A stretch of 64,000 bases of DNA from Microbacterium sp. B35-30 (GCF_010634855.1 NZ_MWLQ01000022.1:37904-101903), one strand, 5' to 3'; shown: positions 1 to 8,622, numbered from the stretch's first letter. Notes: a model not told the origin generated them from the sequence alone. Numbers and translations are program-made.

Positions 1-21
1 GGGCTGCCTCCCCCCTCACAG

Positions 22-48
22 CGCCCTTTCGCCGATGGCGGAAGGGCG
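22..48. terminator. Hairpin at left edge
   Basis: Two 12-base arms (22-33 and 37-48) pair with one mismatch around a short loop. It probably terminates a gene lying left of the window. No U-tract is visible, which is common for actinobacterial terminators. Apart from this hairpin and the repeat at 110-172, I see nothing coding in bases 1-296. Confidence 0.4.
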
Positions 49-109
49 TTGCGCAGTCCGTCAGGACGCCGGGCGCTCGCCGGCGAGTGCCTTCCGCAGG
101 AGAAGCACG

Positions 110-172
110 CTTCCACAGGAGGTTGGAACGATCCAACCTCCTGTAGAAGGCCGGTTGACCTGTTGGAGGACA
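110..172. repeat. Palindromic repeat family A, copy 1 (partial)
   Basis: An inner palindrome (ACAGGAGGTTGGA...TCCAACCTCCTGT) is followed by the right outer arm GGCCGGTTGACCTGTTGG. The two other copies, at 43315-43382 and 49425-49492, carry the matching outer left arm ACAGGTCAACCG, which is missing or diverged here. It lies in the intergenic space upstream of the DUF2520 gene. Confidence 0.65.
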
Positions 173-296
173 GGGGAAGCAGGGAGGGGAAAGCTGGGGA
201 ACGGATGCCGCCGGATCCGCCCGTGGACGGACCCGGCGAGCCCGCACGGTACTTTTGAACCCTGGTTCACCAGCCGCGGACACGGGAGGGGCGACG

Positions 297-1163
297 ATGC
301 CGGACCTCGATCCCTCGTCCGTGCGCGCCCACGGCCCGGCGGCGAACGCCGGCCCCACGGCATCCGATGACCCCGTGGTCTCGCAGCGCCCCGCGGTAGC
401 CCTCGGGCGGGTGGCGATCATCGGCGATGGCCGGGTCGGGCGGTCCATGGCGACGGCGCTCCGCGCTGCGGGGGTCGACGTCCAGGGCCCGCTCGGACGG
501 GGCGCGACCGGCGACACGGCCGACATCGTGCTGCTGGCCGTTCCGGATGCCGAGATCGGCGCGGCCGCGCACCTCATCGCACCCGGCCGCCTGGTGGGGC
601 ACTTCTCGGGCGCGTCGACACTCGAACCGCTCGCACTGCATGAGGCGCTCAGCATCCATCCCCTCATGACCGTGGCGGGCGACCGTGCCGCATTCGACGG
701 CGTGCCTGCGGCCGTCGCGGGCTCCACGCCTCGCGCGCTCGACACTGCCGCGGCCATCGCGCGGACCCTGGGCATGACGCCGTTCGAGGTCGCCGACGCC
801 GACCGGGCCGCGTATCACGCGGCGGCGTCGATCGCGTCGAACTTCCTCGTGACGCTCGAGGGCTTCGCGGAGGAGCTGGCCGAGACCGCTGGAGTGCCGC
901 GCGATGCCCTCGCTCCGCTCGTGCGCGCGACGGTGGAGAACTGGCGGGCGCAGGGTGCGGCATCCGCCCTCACCGGCCCCATCGCGCGCGGCGATGATGA
1001 CACGGTCGCCCGCCAGCGCACGGCGGTGGCCGAGCGGATGCCGCGGCGCCTCGCCCTGTTCGACGCCCTCGCCGACGCGACACGCGACCTCGCGGCGACG
1101 CGCACACCCGCCGACGCCCGCGACCTCGCGGCCGACGCAGCCCCCGGGGAGGCGTCGTGGTGA
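297..1163 (+). CDS. Rossmann-like / DUF2520 oxidoreductase
   Basis: Encodes 288 aa. The ATG at 297 is preceded by a GGGAGGGG ribosome binding site at 283-290 and is preferred over an upstream in-frame ATG that has none. The N-terminal Rossmann fold begins near residue 40 with VAIIGDGRVGRSMATALRAAG, and the C-terminal half matches the helical DUF2520 domain (FLVTLEGFAEELAETAGVP). Proteins of this family resemble NADP-dependent ketopantoate or F420-linked reductases and often sit beside panC. The stop overlaps the panC start by 4 bp (GTGA), so the two are translationally coupled. A role in pantoate supply is inferred from context only. Confidence 0.85.
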   Translation: MPDLDPSSVRAHGPAANAGPTASDDPVVSQRPAVALGRVAIIGDGRVGRSMATALRAAGVDVQGPLGRGATGDTADIVLLAVPDAEIGAAAHLIAPGRLVGHFSGASTLEPLALHEALSIHPLMTVAGDRAAFDGVPAAVAGSTPRALDTAAAIARTLGMTPFEVADADRAAYHAAASIASNFLVTLEGFAEELAETAGVPRDALAPLVRATVENWRAQGAASALTGPIARGDDDTVARQRTAVAERMPRRLALFDALADATRDLAATRTPADARDLAADAAPGEASW

Positions 1164-2011
1164 CCGTCGTCCGCACGATCGCGGACCTGCGCAGCGCGCT
1201 GCGCGATCGACGCAGCGGCCGCATCGGCCTGGTGCCGACGATGGGCGCCCTGCACGAGGGGCACCTCACGCTCGTGCGCGCCGCCCGCGCCGACAACGAC
1301 ACCGTCGTGATGTCGATCTTCGTGAACCCCGCGCAGTTCACCGAGCAGGCGGACCTCGCCGCCTACCCGCGCACCGAGGAGCGTGACGTCGCGCTCGCAG
1401 ACGAAGCGGGTGTCGACGTGGTCTTCGCGCCGGACGCCGCCCAGATGTACCCCCTCGGCTTCTCGACCACCGTGAGCGTGACCGGTCCGGTCGCCGAGAC
1501 CCTCGAAGGCGCCCAGCGCGGCCGCGCGCACTTCGACGGCGTCGCGACGGTCGTGACGAAGCTGCTGCTCGCCGCGCTGCCGGATGCCGCCTACTTCGGC
1601 GCGAAGGACGCGCAGCAGGTCGCCGTGCTCCGGCGCCTGACCGCCGATCTCAACGTGCCGGTCGAGCTCGTCGTGTGCCCGACCTCGCGCGACGACGACG
1701 GACTCGCGCGCTCGAGCCGCAATGCGCGGCTGTCGCCCGACGAGCGTGCACGGGCGCTCGCCATTCCGCGCGCGCTGCAGGCGGTGACGGATGCCGCAGG
1801 CTCCGGCATCCGTGATTCCCGCGCGCTGCGCGACCGGGCACTGGACGTGCTCGCCGAGGGGATGATCGCGCTCGAGTACGTCGCGTTCGTCGACCCCGAG
1901 ACCTTCGAGCCGGTTCCCCTCGTGGATGGCCCGACCCTCGTGGCCATCGCCGCGCGCGTCGGCGCCACCCGGCTCATCGACAACACCGTGATCGACGCAG
2001 GAGGTTCGTGA
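1160..2011 (+). CDS. panC: Pantoate--beta-alanine ligase
   Basis: Encodes 283 aa, the usual PanC size. It joins pantoate and beta-alanine with ATP to make pantothenate in the cytoplasm. Family motifs are clear: VPTMGALHEGH near residue 25 (the HIGH-type nucleotide site), FVNPAQF near residue 55, and the FGAKDAQQ segment. Tandem GTG codons occur at 1157 and 1160. GTG 1160 is chosen because the GGAGG at 1148-1152 lies 7 bases upstream and it gives a GTGA overlap with the preceding stop. It overlaps panB by one base, so DUF2520, panC and panB read as one operon. Confidence 0.95.
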   Translation: MTVVRTIADLRSALRDRRSGRIGLVPTMGALHEGHLTLVRAARADNDTVVMSIFVNPAQFTEQADLAAYPRTEERDVALADEAGVDVVFAPDAAQMYPLGFSTTVSVTGPVAETLEGAQRGRAHFDGVATVVTKLLLAALPDAAYFGAKDAQQVAVLRRLTADLNVPVELVVCPTSRDDDGLARSSRNARLSPDERARALAIPRALQAVTDAAGSGIRDSRALRDRALDVLAEGMIALEYVAFVDPETFEPVPLVDGPTLVAIAARVGATRLIDNTVIDAGGS

Positions 2012-2871
2012 TGCGCCCGCAGGTGACGCTTCGGCGGCTGGAAGAGATGAAGGCCGGCCATGAGCCCATCGTGATGGTCACGGCCTACGACTACCCGACG
2101 GCGCGCGTCGCCGAGCGGGCCGAGGTCGACATGGTGCTCGTCGGCGACTCGGGAGCGCAGGTGGTGCTCGGCTACGACTCGACGGTGGCGGTCTCGGTCG
2201 ACGAGATGCTGGTGCTCGCCCGCGCCGTGCGCCGCGGCGTCACGTCGGCGTTCGTGGTGTGCGACCTGCCGTTCGGCTCGACCGAGGTGTCGGACGAGCA
2301 GGCCGTCGCGACGGCGGTACGGTTCGTCCGCGAAGCGGGCGCCGACGCCGTCAAACTCGAGGGCGGCGGCGAGGCGCGGCTGAGCCGCATCCGCGCGATC
2401 GCCGCGGCCGGCATCGCCGTCGTCGCGCACGTGGGGCTCACCCCGCAGACCGCGGTCGCGCTGGGTGGGATGCGCGCGCAGGGACGCACGGCCGATTCCG
2501 CCGCGCGATTCGCGCGCGAGGCGGTCGCCGTGCAGGAGGCCGGCGCGAGCATGCTCGTGGTCGAGGCGGTGCCGGCCGCGGTCGTCGACGTCGTGCTGCC
2601 CGCCCTCGACATCCCGGTGATCGGCATCGGCGCCGGCCGCGCCGACGGCCAGGTGCTCGTGATGCACGACCTCCTCGGCATCACCGAGGGCAAGACCGCA
2701 GCGTTCGTCAAACGGTTCGCAGCCGTCGGCGACGAGATGGCGGGCGGCGTCGCGGCGTACGCCGCCGAGGTGCGCGGCGGCGTCTTCCCGGGACCCGAGC
2801 ACGGGTACAGCGCGAACGAGGCCGCGGTCGCCGCGACGCGCGAGGCGCTTGCCGGGAACTCGACGGACTGA
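2011..2871 (+). CDS. panB: Ketopantoate hydroxymethyltransferase
   Basis: Encodes 286 aa. It makes ketopantoate from 2-oxoisovalerate and methylenetetrahydrofolate, the first step towards pantothenate. It has the TIM-barrel motifs VTAYDYPTARVAERAEVDMVLVGDS, with the Mg-binding Asp, VKLEGGGEA, HVGLTPQ, and IPVIGIGAG with its catalytic surroundings. The ATG at 2011 follows AGGAGG (1999-2004) by 6 bases and is favoured over a GTG at 2008. Its stop lies 6 bases from the stop of the convergent LacI gene. Confidence 0.95.
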   Translation: MRPQVTLRRLEEMKAGHEPIVMVTAYDYPTARVAERAEVDMVLVGDSGAQVVLGYDSTVAVSVDEMLVLARAVRRGVTSAFVVCDLPFGSTEVSDEQAVATAVRFVREAGADAVKLEGGGEARLSRIRAIAAAGIAVVAHVGLTPQTAVALGGMRAQGRTADSAARFAREAVAVQEAGASMLVVEAVPAAVVDVVLPALDIPVIGIGAGRADGQVLVMHDLLGITEGKTAAFVKRFAAVGDEMAGGVAAYAAEVRGGVFPGPEHGYSANEAAVAATREALAGNSTD

Positions 2872-2877
2872 CGCCCG

Positions 2878-3885
2878 TCAGCGGGGCGCAGGGCCCGTCG
2901 ACTCGCGCCAGATCACGCGGTGAATCTGTTGGGGCTCGGACGGCACGGCCTCGCTGCGCAGCGCCGCGATGAGCCTTGTCATCGCGCGTGAGCCCAAACC
3001 CTCGAGGTCGACCTCCACGCTCGTCAGTGCGGGACTCATCAGGCGACCGAGCTGCTGGTCGTCCCATCCGGTGACGCTGAGGTCGTCGGGCACGCGCCAC
3101 CCGCGATCCATCGCAGCGCGGATCGCACCGGCGGCCACCAGGTCGTTCGCCGCCATCACAGCGGTCGCCCGGTCACGGTCGGGCATGCTGCGCACAGCGG
3201 CCATTCCGGATTCCGCCGACCAGTCGCCCTCGATCACGCCGGTCGATTCCAGCCCGAGCGATCCAACCGTCTCGAGATAGGTGTCGCGCCGGGCGCGGGC
3301 CGAGGCGAACTGCAGGTCGCCGGTGATGTGGAGGAACCGGCGGTGGCCGCGTTCGGCAAGGCCCCGGATCAAGTCGACCAGGGCTGAGGCATCCGCCAGC
3401 TCCCCGATGCCGCGCATCTCATCGTCGAAGTCGGCCGATGCGACGATCGGGGTCCCGCTGGAGGCCTGCAGCTCGAGCGAGGCGAGCACGGGGGCGAACG
3501 AGACGATGCCGTCGACCTGACCGGAGTCGGCCAGCTCGGCCACGCGCTCCGTCCGCTCCTCCGCGCCGCCCTCGATGGCCAGCACCTCGACCGCGTAGCC
3601 GACCGCGTGGGCGGCCGCGCTCGCGCCGGCGAGCATGCGTGCCGGACTGTAGGCGAGGGTCGGCACGACCACGGCGAGCCGACCGGTCCGGCGCGTCCGC
3701 ATCGAGCGGGCGACGAGGTTCGGACGATAGTTCAGCTGTTCGACGGCGGCCTGAACGCGCGCTTTGGTGGCGGGCTTGAGCCCATCGGGCGCGCGGAAGT
3801 AGCGCGAGACGGTCTGGTGCGAGACATCGGCGAGCCGGGCGACCTCCATGATCGTCGGCCGGCGGGGTGGTGCGGTGTCGGTCAC
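2878..3885 (-). CDS. LacI-family transcriptional regulator
   Basis: Encodes 335 aa. The N-terminal LacI helix-turn-helix reads TIMEVARLADVSHQTVSRYF, followed by a hinge (LNYRPNLVARSMRTRRTG) and a periplasmic-binding-protein-like sensor domain ending with VTGWDDQQLGRLMSPALTSVEVD. GTG 3885 is chosen because AAGGAGG lies 5 bases upstream; an ATG at 3903 is upstream of that site. The gene is divergent from a sugar-binding lipoprotein gene, and three palindromes with GTGA/TCAC ends lie between them, so it very likely represses that gene and itself. Its effector sugar is unknown. Confidence 0.9.
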   Translation of the reverse strand: MTDTAPPRRPTIMEVARLADVSHQTVSRYFRAPDGLKPATKARVQAAVEQLNYRPNLVARSMRTRRTGRLAVVVPTLAYSPARMLAGASAAAHAVGYAVEVLAIEGGAEERTERVAELADSGQVDGIVSFAPVLASLELQASSGTPIVASADFDDEMRGIGELADASALVDLIRGLAERGHRRFLHITGDLQFASARARRDTYLETVGSLGLESTGVIEGDWSAESGMAAVRSMPDRDRATAVMAANDLVAAGAIRAAMDRGWRVPDDLSVTGWDDQQLGRLMSPALTSVEVDLEGLGSRAMTRLIAALRSEAVPSEPQQIHRVIWRESTGPAPR

Positions 3886-3908
3886 GAGCGCCTCCTTCGA
3901 CATCCATG

Positions 3909-3978
3909 TTGACACAGATTGTGAACCTTCACTATTCTTGCTCTCGCCCGAGTGATCGATCACTAAGTGAAGGTTCAC
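3909..3978 (+). promoter_or_regulatory. Promoter with three LacI-type operators
   Basis: TTGACA (3909-3914) and TATTCT (3933-3938), 18 bases apart, form a good sigma-70-type promoter for the gene at 4020. The palindrome GTGAACCTTCAC (3921-3932) fills the -35/-10 spacer. A second palindrome, GTGATCGATCAC (3952-3963), and the reverse complement of the first, GTGAAGGTTCAC (3967-3978), lie just downstream of the expected start. This layout suits repression by the divergent LacI protein, both by blocking RNA polymerase and by roadblock. Confidence 0.75.
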
Positions 3979-4019
3979 TCGACAGTTTCCCTCGCGATCA
4001 GCGTTCCGAAAGGACAAAG

Positions 4020-5333
4020 ATGTTCACACGCAGAAAGGCGAGCGCCGTCGGCGCCGTGGCGATCGTCGCCTTCGCCACCGCACTCGCCGGCTGTGCCGGC
4101 TCAGCCCCCGCCGGCGAAGCCGCAGCCACCTATGACCCGGACGAGGAGGTCACCCTGGACTTCGCATTCTGGGGAAACGACGTCCGTGCCGAGATGTACA
4201 ACGAGGCGATCGCCGCGTTCAACGAGGAGTACCCGAACATCACCGTGAACTCGACCTTCCTGGCGTGGGACGAGTACTGGGAGAAGCGCCAGACCGAGGC
4301 CGCCGGCAAGAACCTCCCCGACGTGTTCCAGATGGACATGACCTATGTTCGCCAGTACTCCGAGAACGGGCTGCTGCTGGACCTCACGCCCTACGTCGGC
4401 GACATCGTCGCCACCGACGGCTACGACGAGAGCGTGCTCAACATCGCATCGATCAACGACACGATCGCCGGCATGCCCGTCTCGACGAACGCGATCGGAA
4501 TGTTCGAGAACGTGGTCCTCACCGACCAGGTCGGCGTCGCGCCCTTCGCGGGTGGCGACTGGGAGGCGTACGACGAGTGGCTGCACGAGGCCCGGGATGC
4601 CGCCGAGGCCGCGGGACTCGAGGTCTGGGGCGGTGCCGACCCCACCAGCTTCATCCAGCCGTTCGAGCTCGTGCTCCGCTCCGAGGGCAAGTCGGTCTTC
4701 ACCGAGGAGGGTGAGGTCGGCTTCACCGAGGAGGACCTCGCCGACTTCTGGAATCGTGGCGCCGGGTTGCGCGAAGACGGCGTCGTCACCCCGCAGCAGC
4801 GGATCCTGGAGGTCTCTCCCAAGGGCGCCTTCGACTCCGCGCAGGCGCTCACCGAGATCGTGTGGGACAACTTCGGCGCTCCCTACAAGGCGAACCTCGG
4901 CGAGGCGTATCCCGACCTGAACCTCGTCGCGCCTCCTGTCACGGAGGAAGGAGCCAAGGACCTGTACAAGAAAGCCGGCATGCTGATCTCCGCTGCGGCG
5001 AGCACGGAGCACCCCGAGGCCGCCGCCCTGTTCACCGACTTCCTGGTGAACAGCCCCGAGGTGGGCGCCATCTTCGGGACGAACCGAGGGATGCCGGCAT
5101 CCCAGACTCAGCTCGAAGGCGTTGAGCTCGACGACACCGCCCAGCAGATCATCGACTACGAGGAGTCGATCGCCGACCGCATCGGCGACGCCCCGCCGGT
5201 GCCGATCGTCGGCTACGGCTCGGTCGAGGCCAAGTTCAAGGCGCTCGGACAGGAACTCGGGTTCGGCACGATCACGGTGGACGACGCGGTCGACCAGCTC
5301 TTCGCCGAGATCGACGTCATCGTCAACCAGTAG
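4020..5333 (+). CDS. Sugar ABC transporter solute-binding lipoprotein
   Basis: Encodes 437 aa. The signal peptide ends in the lipobox LAGC (residues 22-25), so the mature protein is a lipid-anchored family-1 binding protein outside the membrane. GAAAGGA at 4008-4014 serves the ATG. The mature protein is paralogous to the binding protein at 15805: both share DPDEEVTL, a WG-containing strand and LPDVFQMD at matching places. No permease genes follow. Instead a dehydrogenase, a PmoA-like protein and a cupin come after a hairpin. It may dock on permeases encoded elsewhere, perhaps those at 17198-19053. Confidence 0.9.
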   Translation: MFTRRKASAVGAVAIVAFATALAGCAGSAPAGEAAATYDPDEEVTLDFAFWGNDVRAEMYNEAIAAFNEEYPNITVNSTFLAWDEYWEKRQTEAAGKNLPDVFQMDMTYVRQYSENGLLLDLTPYVGDIVATDGYDESVLNIASINDTIAGMPVSTNAIGMFENVVLTDQVGVAPFAGGDWEAYDEWLHEARDAAEAAGLEVWGGADPTSFIQPFELVLRSEGKSVFTEEGEVGFTEEDLADFWNRGAGLREDGVVTPQQRILEVSPKGAFDSAQALTEIVWDNFGAPYKANLGEAYPDLNLVAPPVTEEGAKDLYKKAGMLISAAASTEHPEAAALFTDFLVNSPEVGAIFGTNRGMPASQTQLEGVELDDTAQQIIDYEESIADRIGDAPPVPIVGYGSVEAKFKALGQELGFGTITVDDAVDQLFAEIDVIVNQ

Positions 5334-5422
5334 CAGACACGTCGGGTGCGTGGCCATCGTGCTCGGCCTCGCACCCGCCGGGCGCGCATCCAGGGCGCGG
5401 TGCCCACAAGCGGAGCACGCCC

Positions 5423-5468
5423 GGTGCCGGGGTGTGGGGGTTGTCTGTCCTCCACACCCCGGGGCACC
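5423..5468 (+). terminator. Hairpin after binding-protein gene
   Basis: GGTGCCGGGGTGTGG (5423-5437) pairs with CCACACCCC-GG-GGCACC (5452-5468) with a 2-base bulge. It sits between the highly expressed type of gene (binding protein) and the next gene of the same strand. It may terminate part of the transcripts or stabilise the upstream mRNA. Confidence 0.5.
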
Positions 5469-5523
5469 GACAAGACCTGTCCGCGTGATCGCGGACGACT
5501 CGCACGAGTGAACAGGAAGAACA

Positions 5524-6633
5524 ATGCCCTCACCCACCTTCCGTGTCGGGATCATCGGCACCGGCGGCATCGCCCACGCCCACGCCGAGGCGCTCCAGAG
5601 CCTGGCTCCGCGCGTCGAGATCGCCGGGGTGGTCGATCTCGACCGCGATCGTGCGCTGGAGTTCGCCGAGAGGTTCGGCGTCGACCGGGTCTACCCGGAT
5701 GCCGCCGCGCTCTTCGCGAGCGAGCGGCTCGACCTCGTGCACATCTGCACGCCGCCGCAGACGCACACGCCCCTCGCCGTCCAGGCGATGCGCGCGGGTG
5801 TGCCGTCGCTCGTCGAGAAGCCCACCGCGCTCAACCTCGGCGAGGTGGACGAGCTGGCGGTGGTGCAGGCCGAGACGGGCGTGCCGGTGCTGACGGTGTT
5901 CCAGCACCGCTTCGGCGCGGCGGCTCGTCACCTCAAGGCGCTCGCCCGGGCGGGCGAGCTGGGCCGTCCGCTCGTGGCCACGTGCGAGACGCTGTGGTAC
6001 CGCCCCGACGAGTACTTCGACGTACCCTGGCGCGGGCGATGGGATGTCGAGGGGGGCGGTCCGACCATGGGCCACGGCATCCATCAATTCGATCTGCTGT
6101 TCGACATCTTCGGCCGTTGGTCTCGAGTGAGCGCGTTCGCGGCGCGGCAGCTGCGGCCGACCGACACCGAGGACGTGTCGATGGCGCTCGTGCGCTTCGA
6201 GAACGACGCGCTCGCGACGGTCGTCAACTCGCTCGTCTCGCCGCACGAGACGTCGCGGCTGCGGTTCGACTTCGAGTACGCGTCAGTGGAGGTGCAGCAC
6301 CTCTACGGCTACACGAGCGAGGACTGGACGTTCACCCCGGCCCCGGGCCACGAGCACCTCGCGAGCCGTTGGGCGGAGGGACTCGACAGCGGATCGAAGA
6401 GCGGTCACCTCGACCAGCTGCGGGCGATCTTCGACGCGCTCGACGCCGGTCAAGCACCGGGTGTCGACCTCACGGAAGCCCGGCACACCCTCGAGTTCGC
6501 GGCGGCGACGTACGCGTCGGCGTTCCGTGGCACCACGATCGACGCCGGCGAGCTGGCGGGTGAAGACCCGTTCGTCCGCTCCATGAGCGGCGGGGCCGTG
6601 CCGTGGGCGCCTGTGAAGGAGGTCCTCGTATGA
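5524..6633 (+). CDS. Gfo/Idh/MocA family oxidoreductase
   Basis: Encodes 369 aa. The N-terminal NAD(P)-binding Rossmann domain starts VGIIGTGGIAHAHAEAL, with the family VEKPTALN motif (Glu-Lys-Pro) near residue 98. The C-terminal half is the sugar-binding beta-sheet domain, including MGHGIHQFDLLF. Such enzymes oxidise or epimerise sugars and inositols. Substrate is not predictable here. AGGAAG precedes the ATG, and the stop overlaps the next gene by 4 bp (ATGA). Its place behind a LacI-controlled sugar-binding protein suggests it acts on the imported sugar. Confidence 0.9.
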   Translation: MPSPTFRVGIIGTGGIAHAHAEALQSLAPRVEIAGVVDLDRDRALEFAERFGVDRVYPDAAALFASERLDLVHICTPPQTHTPLAVQAMRAGVPSLVEKPTALNLGEVDELAVVQAETGVPVLTVFQHRFGAAARHLKALARAGELGRPLVATCETLWYRPDEYFDVPWRGRWDVEGGGPTMGHGIHQFDLLFDIFGRWSRVSAFAARQLRPTDTEDVSMALVRFENDALATVVNSLVSPHETSRLRFDFEYASVEVQHLYGYTSEDWTFTPAPGHEHLASRWAEGLDSGSKSGHLDQLRAIFDALDAGQAPGVDLTEARHTLEFAAATYASAFRGTTIDAGELAGEDPFVRSMSGGAVPWAPVKEVLV

Positions 6634-7544
6634 GCACGTTGCGCCTCACGCATGAGCTGGGCTCGTCGGTCACCGTCCGCGACGGCGACGTCGACCTCTT
6701 CACGTACGTCTACCAGCCGTCGACGGCGGCGCTGGAGTCGCCCAAGCCGTACCTGCACCCCCTCCGTACGCGTCGCGGCGACCTGGTCAGCCTGTTCCGC
6801 CCGCACGACCACGTGTGGCACAAGGGCATCGCCTGGTCACTGCCGGTCGTGAACGACGAGAACTTCTGGGGTGGACCGACGTACGTCCACGGGCAGTTCT
6901 ACGTGCAGCTGCCCAACAACGGCGTGCAGCAGCACGAGGGCGCGATCGACCTGGAGACCGGCGACCGCGCGCGCATCTCGCACGAGCTGCGCTGGATCAC
7001 CGAGGTGGGCGGCGTGCTCTTCGCCGAGCAGCGGGCGCTGACCGCCGAGGTCGTCTCGGACGAGGCGTGGGCGCTCACGTTCGACACGCGGCTGACGAAC
7101 GTGTCGGGCGCGCCGATCGCCATCGGATCGCCCACGACGAGGGGACGCGAGAACGCCGGCTACGGCGGGCTGTTCTGGCGGGGGCCACGTTCGTTCACGA
7201 ACGGCACGCTCGTCGGGCCTGGCGCATCGGGCGCGGGCGACGACGTGCGAGGGTCACGCCACGAGTGGATGGGGTTCGTCGGCCGGCACGACGACATCGA
7301 CGCGACCTCGCTCGTGCTGATGCTCGACGACGCGTCGAACCCTCATCATCCGCCGCAGTGGTTCGCGCGCTCGGAAGAGTTCGCGGCCCTCAATCCCGCG
7401 CCCTTCTTCAGCGAAGAGGTCGTCGTCGCACCGGGCGAGACGGTGCGCTTCCGGTACGCGGTGGGCATCGCCGACGGGGGAGCGGAGGCCGCCGAGCCCC
7501 TCGCGGGCGTTCTTCGCGGCATCCTGGAACCGGTCGCCGTCTGA
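6630..7544 (+). CDS. PmoA-like (DUF6807) family protein
   Basis: Encodes 304 aa. The start at 6630 has AAGGAGG (6616-6622) upstream and a 4-bp overlap with the dehydrogenase. Conserved features of the family are visible: LVSLFRPHDHVWHKGIAWS near residue 50, the ENFWGG patch, and GYGGLFWRGPRSF near residue 175. The name PmoA comes from annotation transfer and does not imply methane oxidation. Members usually accompany sugar dehydrogenases in polysaccharide loci, and the fold is thought to resemble galactose mutarotase. A role in processing the same sugar is inferred. Confidence 0.8.
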   Translation: MSTLRLTHELGSSVTVRDGDVDLFTYVYQPSTAALESPKPYLHPLRTRRGDLVSLFRPHDHVWHKGIAWSLPVVNDENFWGGPTYVHGQFYVQLPNNGVQQHEGAIDLETGDRARISHELRWITEVGGVLFAEQRALTAEVVSDEAWALTFDTRLTNVSGAPIAIGSPTTRGRENAGYGGLFWRGPRSFTNGTLVGPGASGAGDDVRGSRHEWMGFVGRHDDIDATSLVLMLDDASNPHHPPQWFARSEEFAALNPAPFFSEEVVVAPGETVRFRYAVGIADGGAEAAEPLAGVLRGILEPVAV

Positions 7545-7562
7545 CAGCCCGAAAGGAACGCC

Positions 7563-8303
7563 ATGCCTCTCACCCCGCCGAGCTTCCCCGGCGCGACGTC
7601 CGTCACCCTGCTCGATGTCTACGACGACGCCGCGCCCGACGGGCTGCACGGCGGCAGCCCCCACATGCACCTCGCCTCGACCGAGTGCTACGTCGTGGTC
7701 GGCGGCCGGGGCGAGCTCCACACGATCGACGCCGGAGGTGCGCGGGAGACCGAGCTCGGTGAGGGATCGGTGGTGTGGTTCACGCCGGGCACCATCCACC
7801 GCGCCGTCAACCACGGCGACCTCAAGGTGCTCGTGGTCATGGGCAACGCCGGGCTGCCGGAGGCGGGCGACGCCGTCATGACGTTCCCGGCCGACATCGT
7901 GGCGGATCCCGAGCGGTACGCCGCGGCGGCGACGCTGCCGGCAGCGCCGCTCCAGGCGAGGGCGGATGCCGCGGCCCGGCGCCGCGACCTCGCCGTCGAG
8001 GGCTATCTGCGGCTCCGTGCGGCCGTGGACGCGGGCGATCTCGCACCTCTCCGCGACTTCCACGCCGCCGCGGCGGCCCTCGTGAAGCAGCGCGCGGCCG
8101 CGTGGACCGGAATCGTCGAACGCGGCCCCGCCGCGCAGGCCGCCCACAGCCTCGACATCACCAGGGCCCTCGCCCGCGGCGACGCCGCGCACCTCGCCTC
8201 GGCGGCGGTGTCCGAGGCGCCGGCGCTGACCGGCGAGCGCGGCTTCGGCATGTGCGGACGCCTGCGCGCCTACGAGGTGAGCGATCCCCGCGGGCCCCGC
8301 TGA
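7563..8303 (+). CDS. Cupin domain-containing protein
   Basis: Encodes 246 aa. One cupin barrel occupies roughly residues 15-105: HMHLASTECYVVVGGRGEL supplies the first metal motif with two His and a Glu, and TPGTIHRAVNHGDL supplies the second His. The C-terminal 130 residues are helical and Ala-rich, without a family I recognise. AAAGGA (7552-7557) lies before the ATG. It ends the LacI-controlled gene set and may be a sugar isomerase or a sensor protein. Function is unresolved. Confidence 0.8.
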   Translation: MPLTPPSFPGATSVTLLDVYDDAAPDGLHGGSPHMHLASTECYVVVGGRGELHTIDAGGARETELGEGSVVWFTPGTIHRAVNHGDLKVLVVMGNAGLPEAGDAVMTFPADIVADPERYAAAATLPAAPLQARADAAARRRDLAVEGYLRLRAAVDAGDLAPLRDFHAAAAALVKQRAAAWTGIVERGPAAQAAHSLDITRALARGDAAHLASAAVSEAPALTGERGFGMCGRLRAYEVSDPRGPR

Positions 8304-8312
8304 CCCGGGACG

Positions 8313-8622
8313 ATTCCGGATGCCGCGGGCCGCATGGCCCGCAACTCTCGGACCGCACCCGCGACAGCGAGCGGTTGGGGGCCGATGTCCGGACAACGCC
8401 GGATTCCGGGACCCCATAACCCGCAACTCTCGGACCGCACCCGCGACGGCGAGCGGTTGGGGGCCGATGTCCGGACAACGCCGGATTCCGGGGCCCCATA
8501 ACCCGCAACTCCCGGACCCCACCCGCGACGGCGAGCGGTTGGGGGCCGATGTCCGGACAACGCCGGGTTCCGGGGCCCCATAACCCGCAACTCCCGGACC
8601 CCACCGCCGCGGCATCCGGAAT
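8313..8622. repeat. 82-bp tandem array bracketed by 16-bp inverted repeats
   Basis: Three full units and a partial fourth, exactly 82 bp apart, run over 8338-8605; the word GCAACTC starts at 8341, 8423, 8505 and 8587. Each unit contains the short palindromes GTCCGGAC and CCGGATTCCGG or a close variant. ATTCCGGATGCCGCGG (8313-8328) and its exact reverse complement (8607-8622) bracket the array. Units differ by only a few substitutions. 82 is not a multiple of three, so it is not a coding repeat. It follows the cupin stop directly. Confidence 0.9.

Noticed and set aside
3281..3912. Short plus-strand frames inside the LacI gene
   Set aside because: Arg/Ser/Pro-rich antisense translations without start signals; the minus-strand LacI motifs are unambiguous.
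8338..8605. CRISPR array from the 82-bp periodicity
   Set aside because: The units are contiguous and nearly identical over their whole length, with no variable spacers and no cas genes nearby.
7254..8615. A 453-codon minus-strand frame with repeated peptide segments (LRVMGPRNPALSGHRPP)
   Set aside because: The peptide repeats come from reading the non-coding 82-bp tandem array. The period is not a multiple of three, so frames shift between units.
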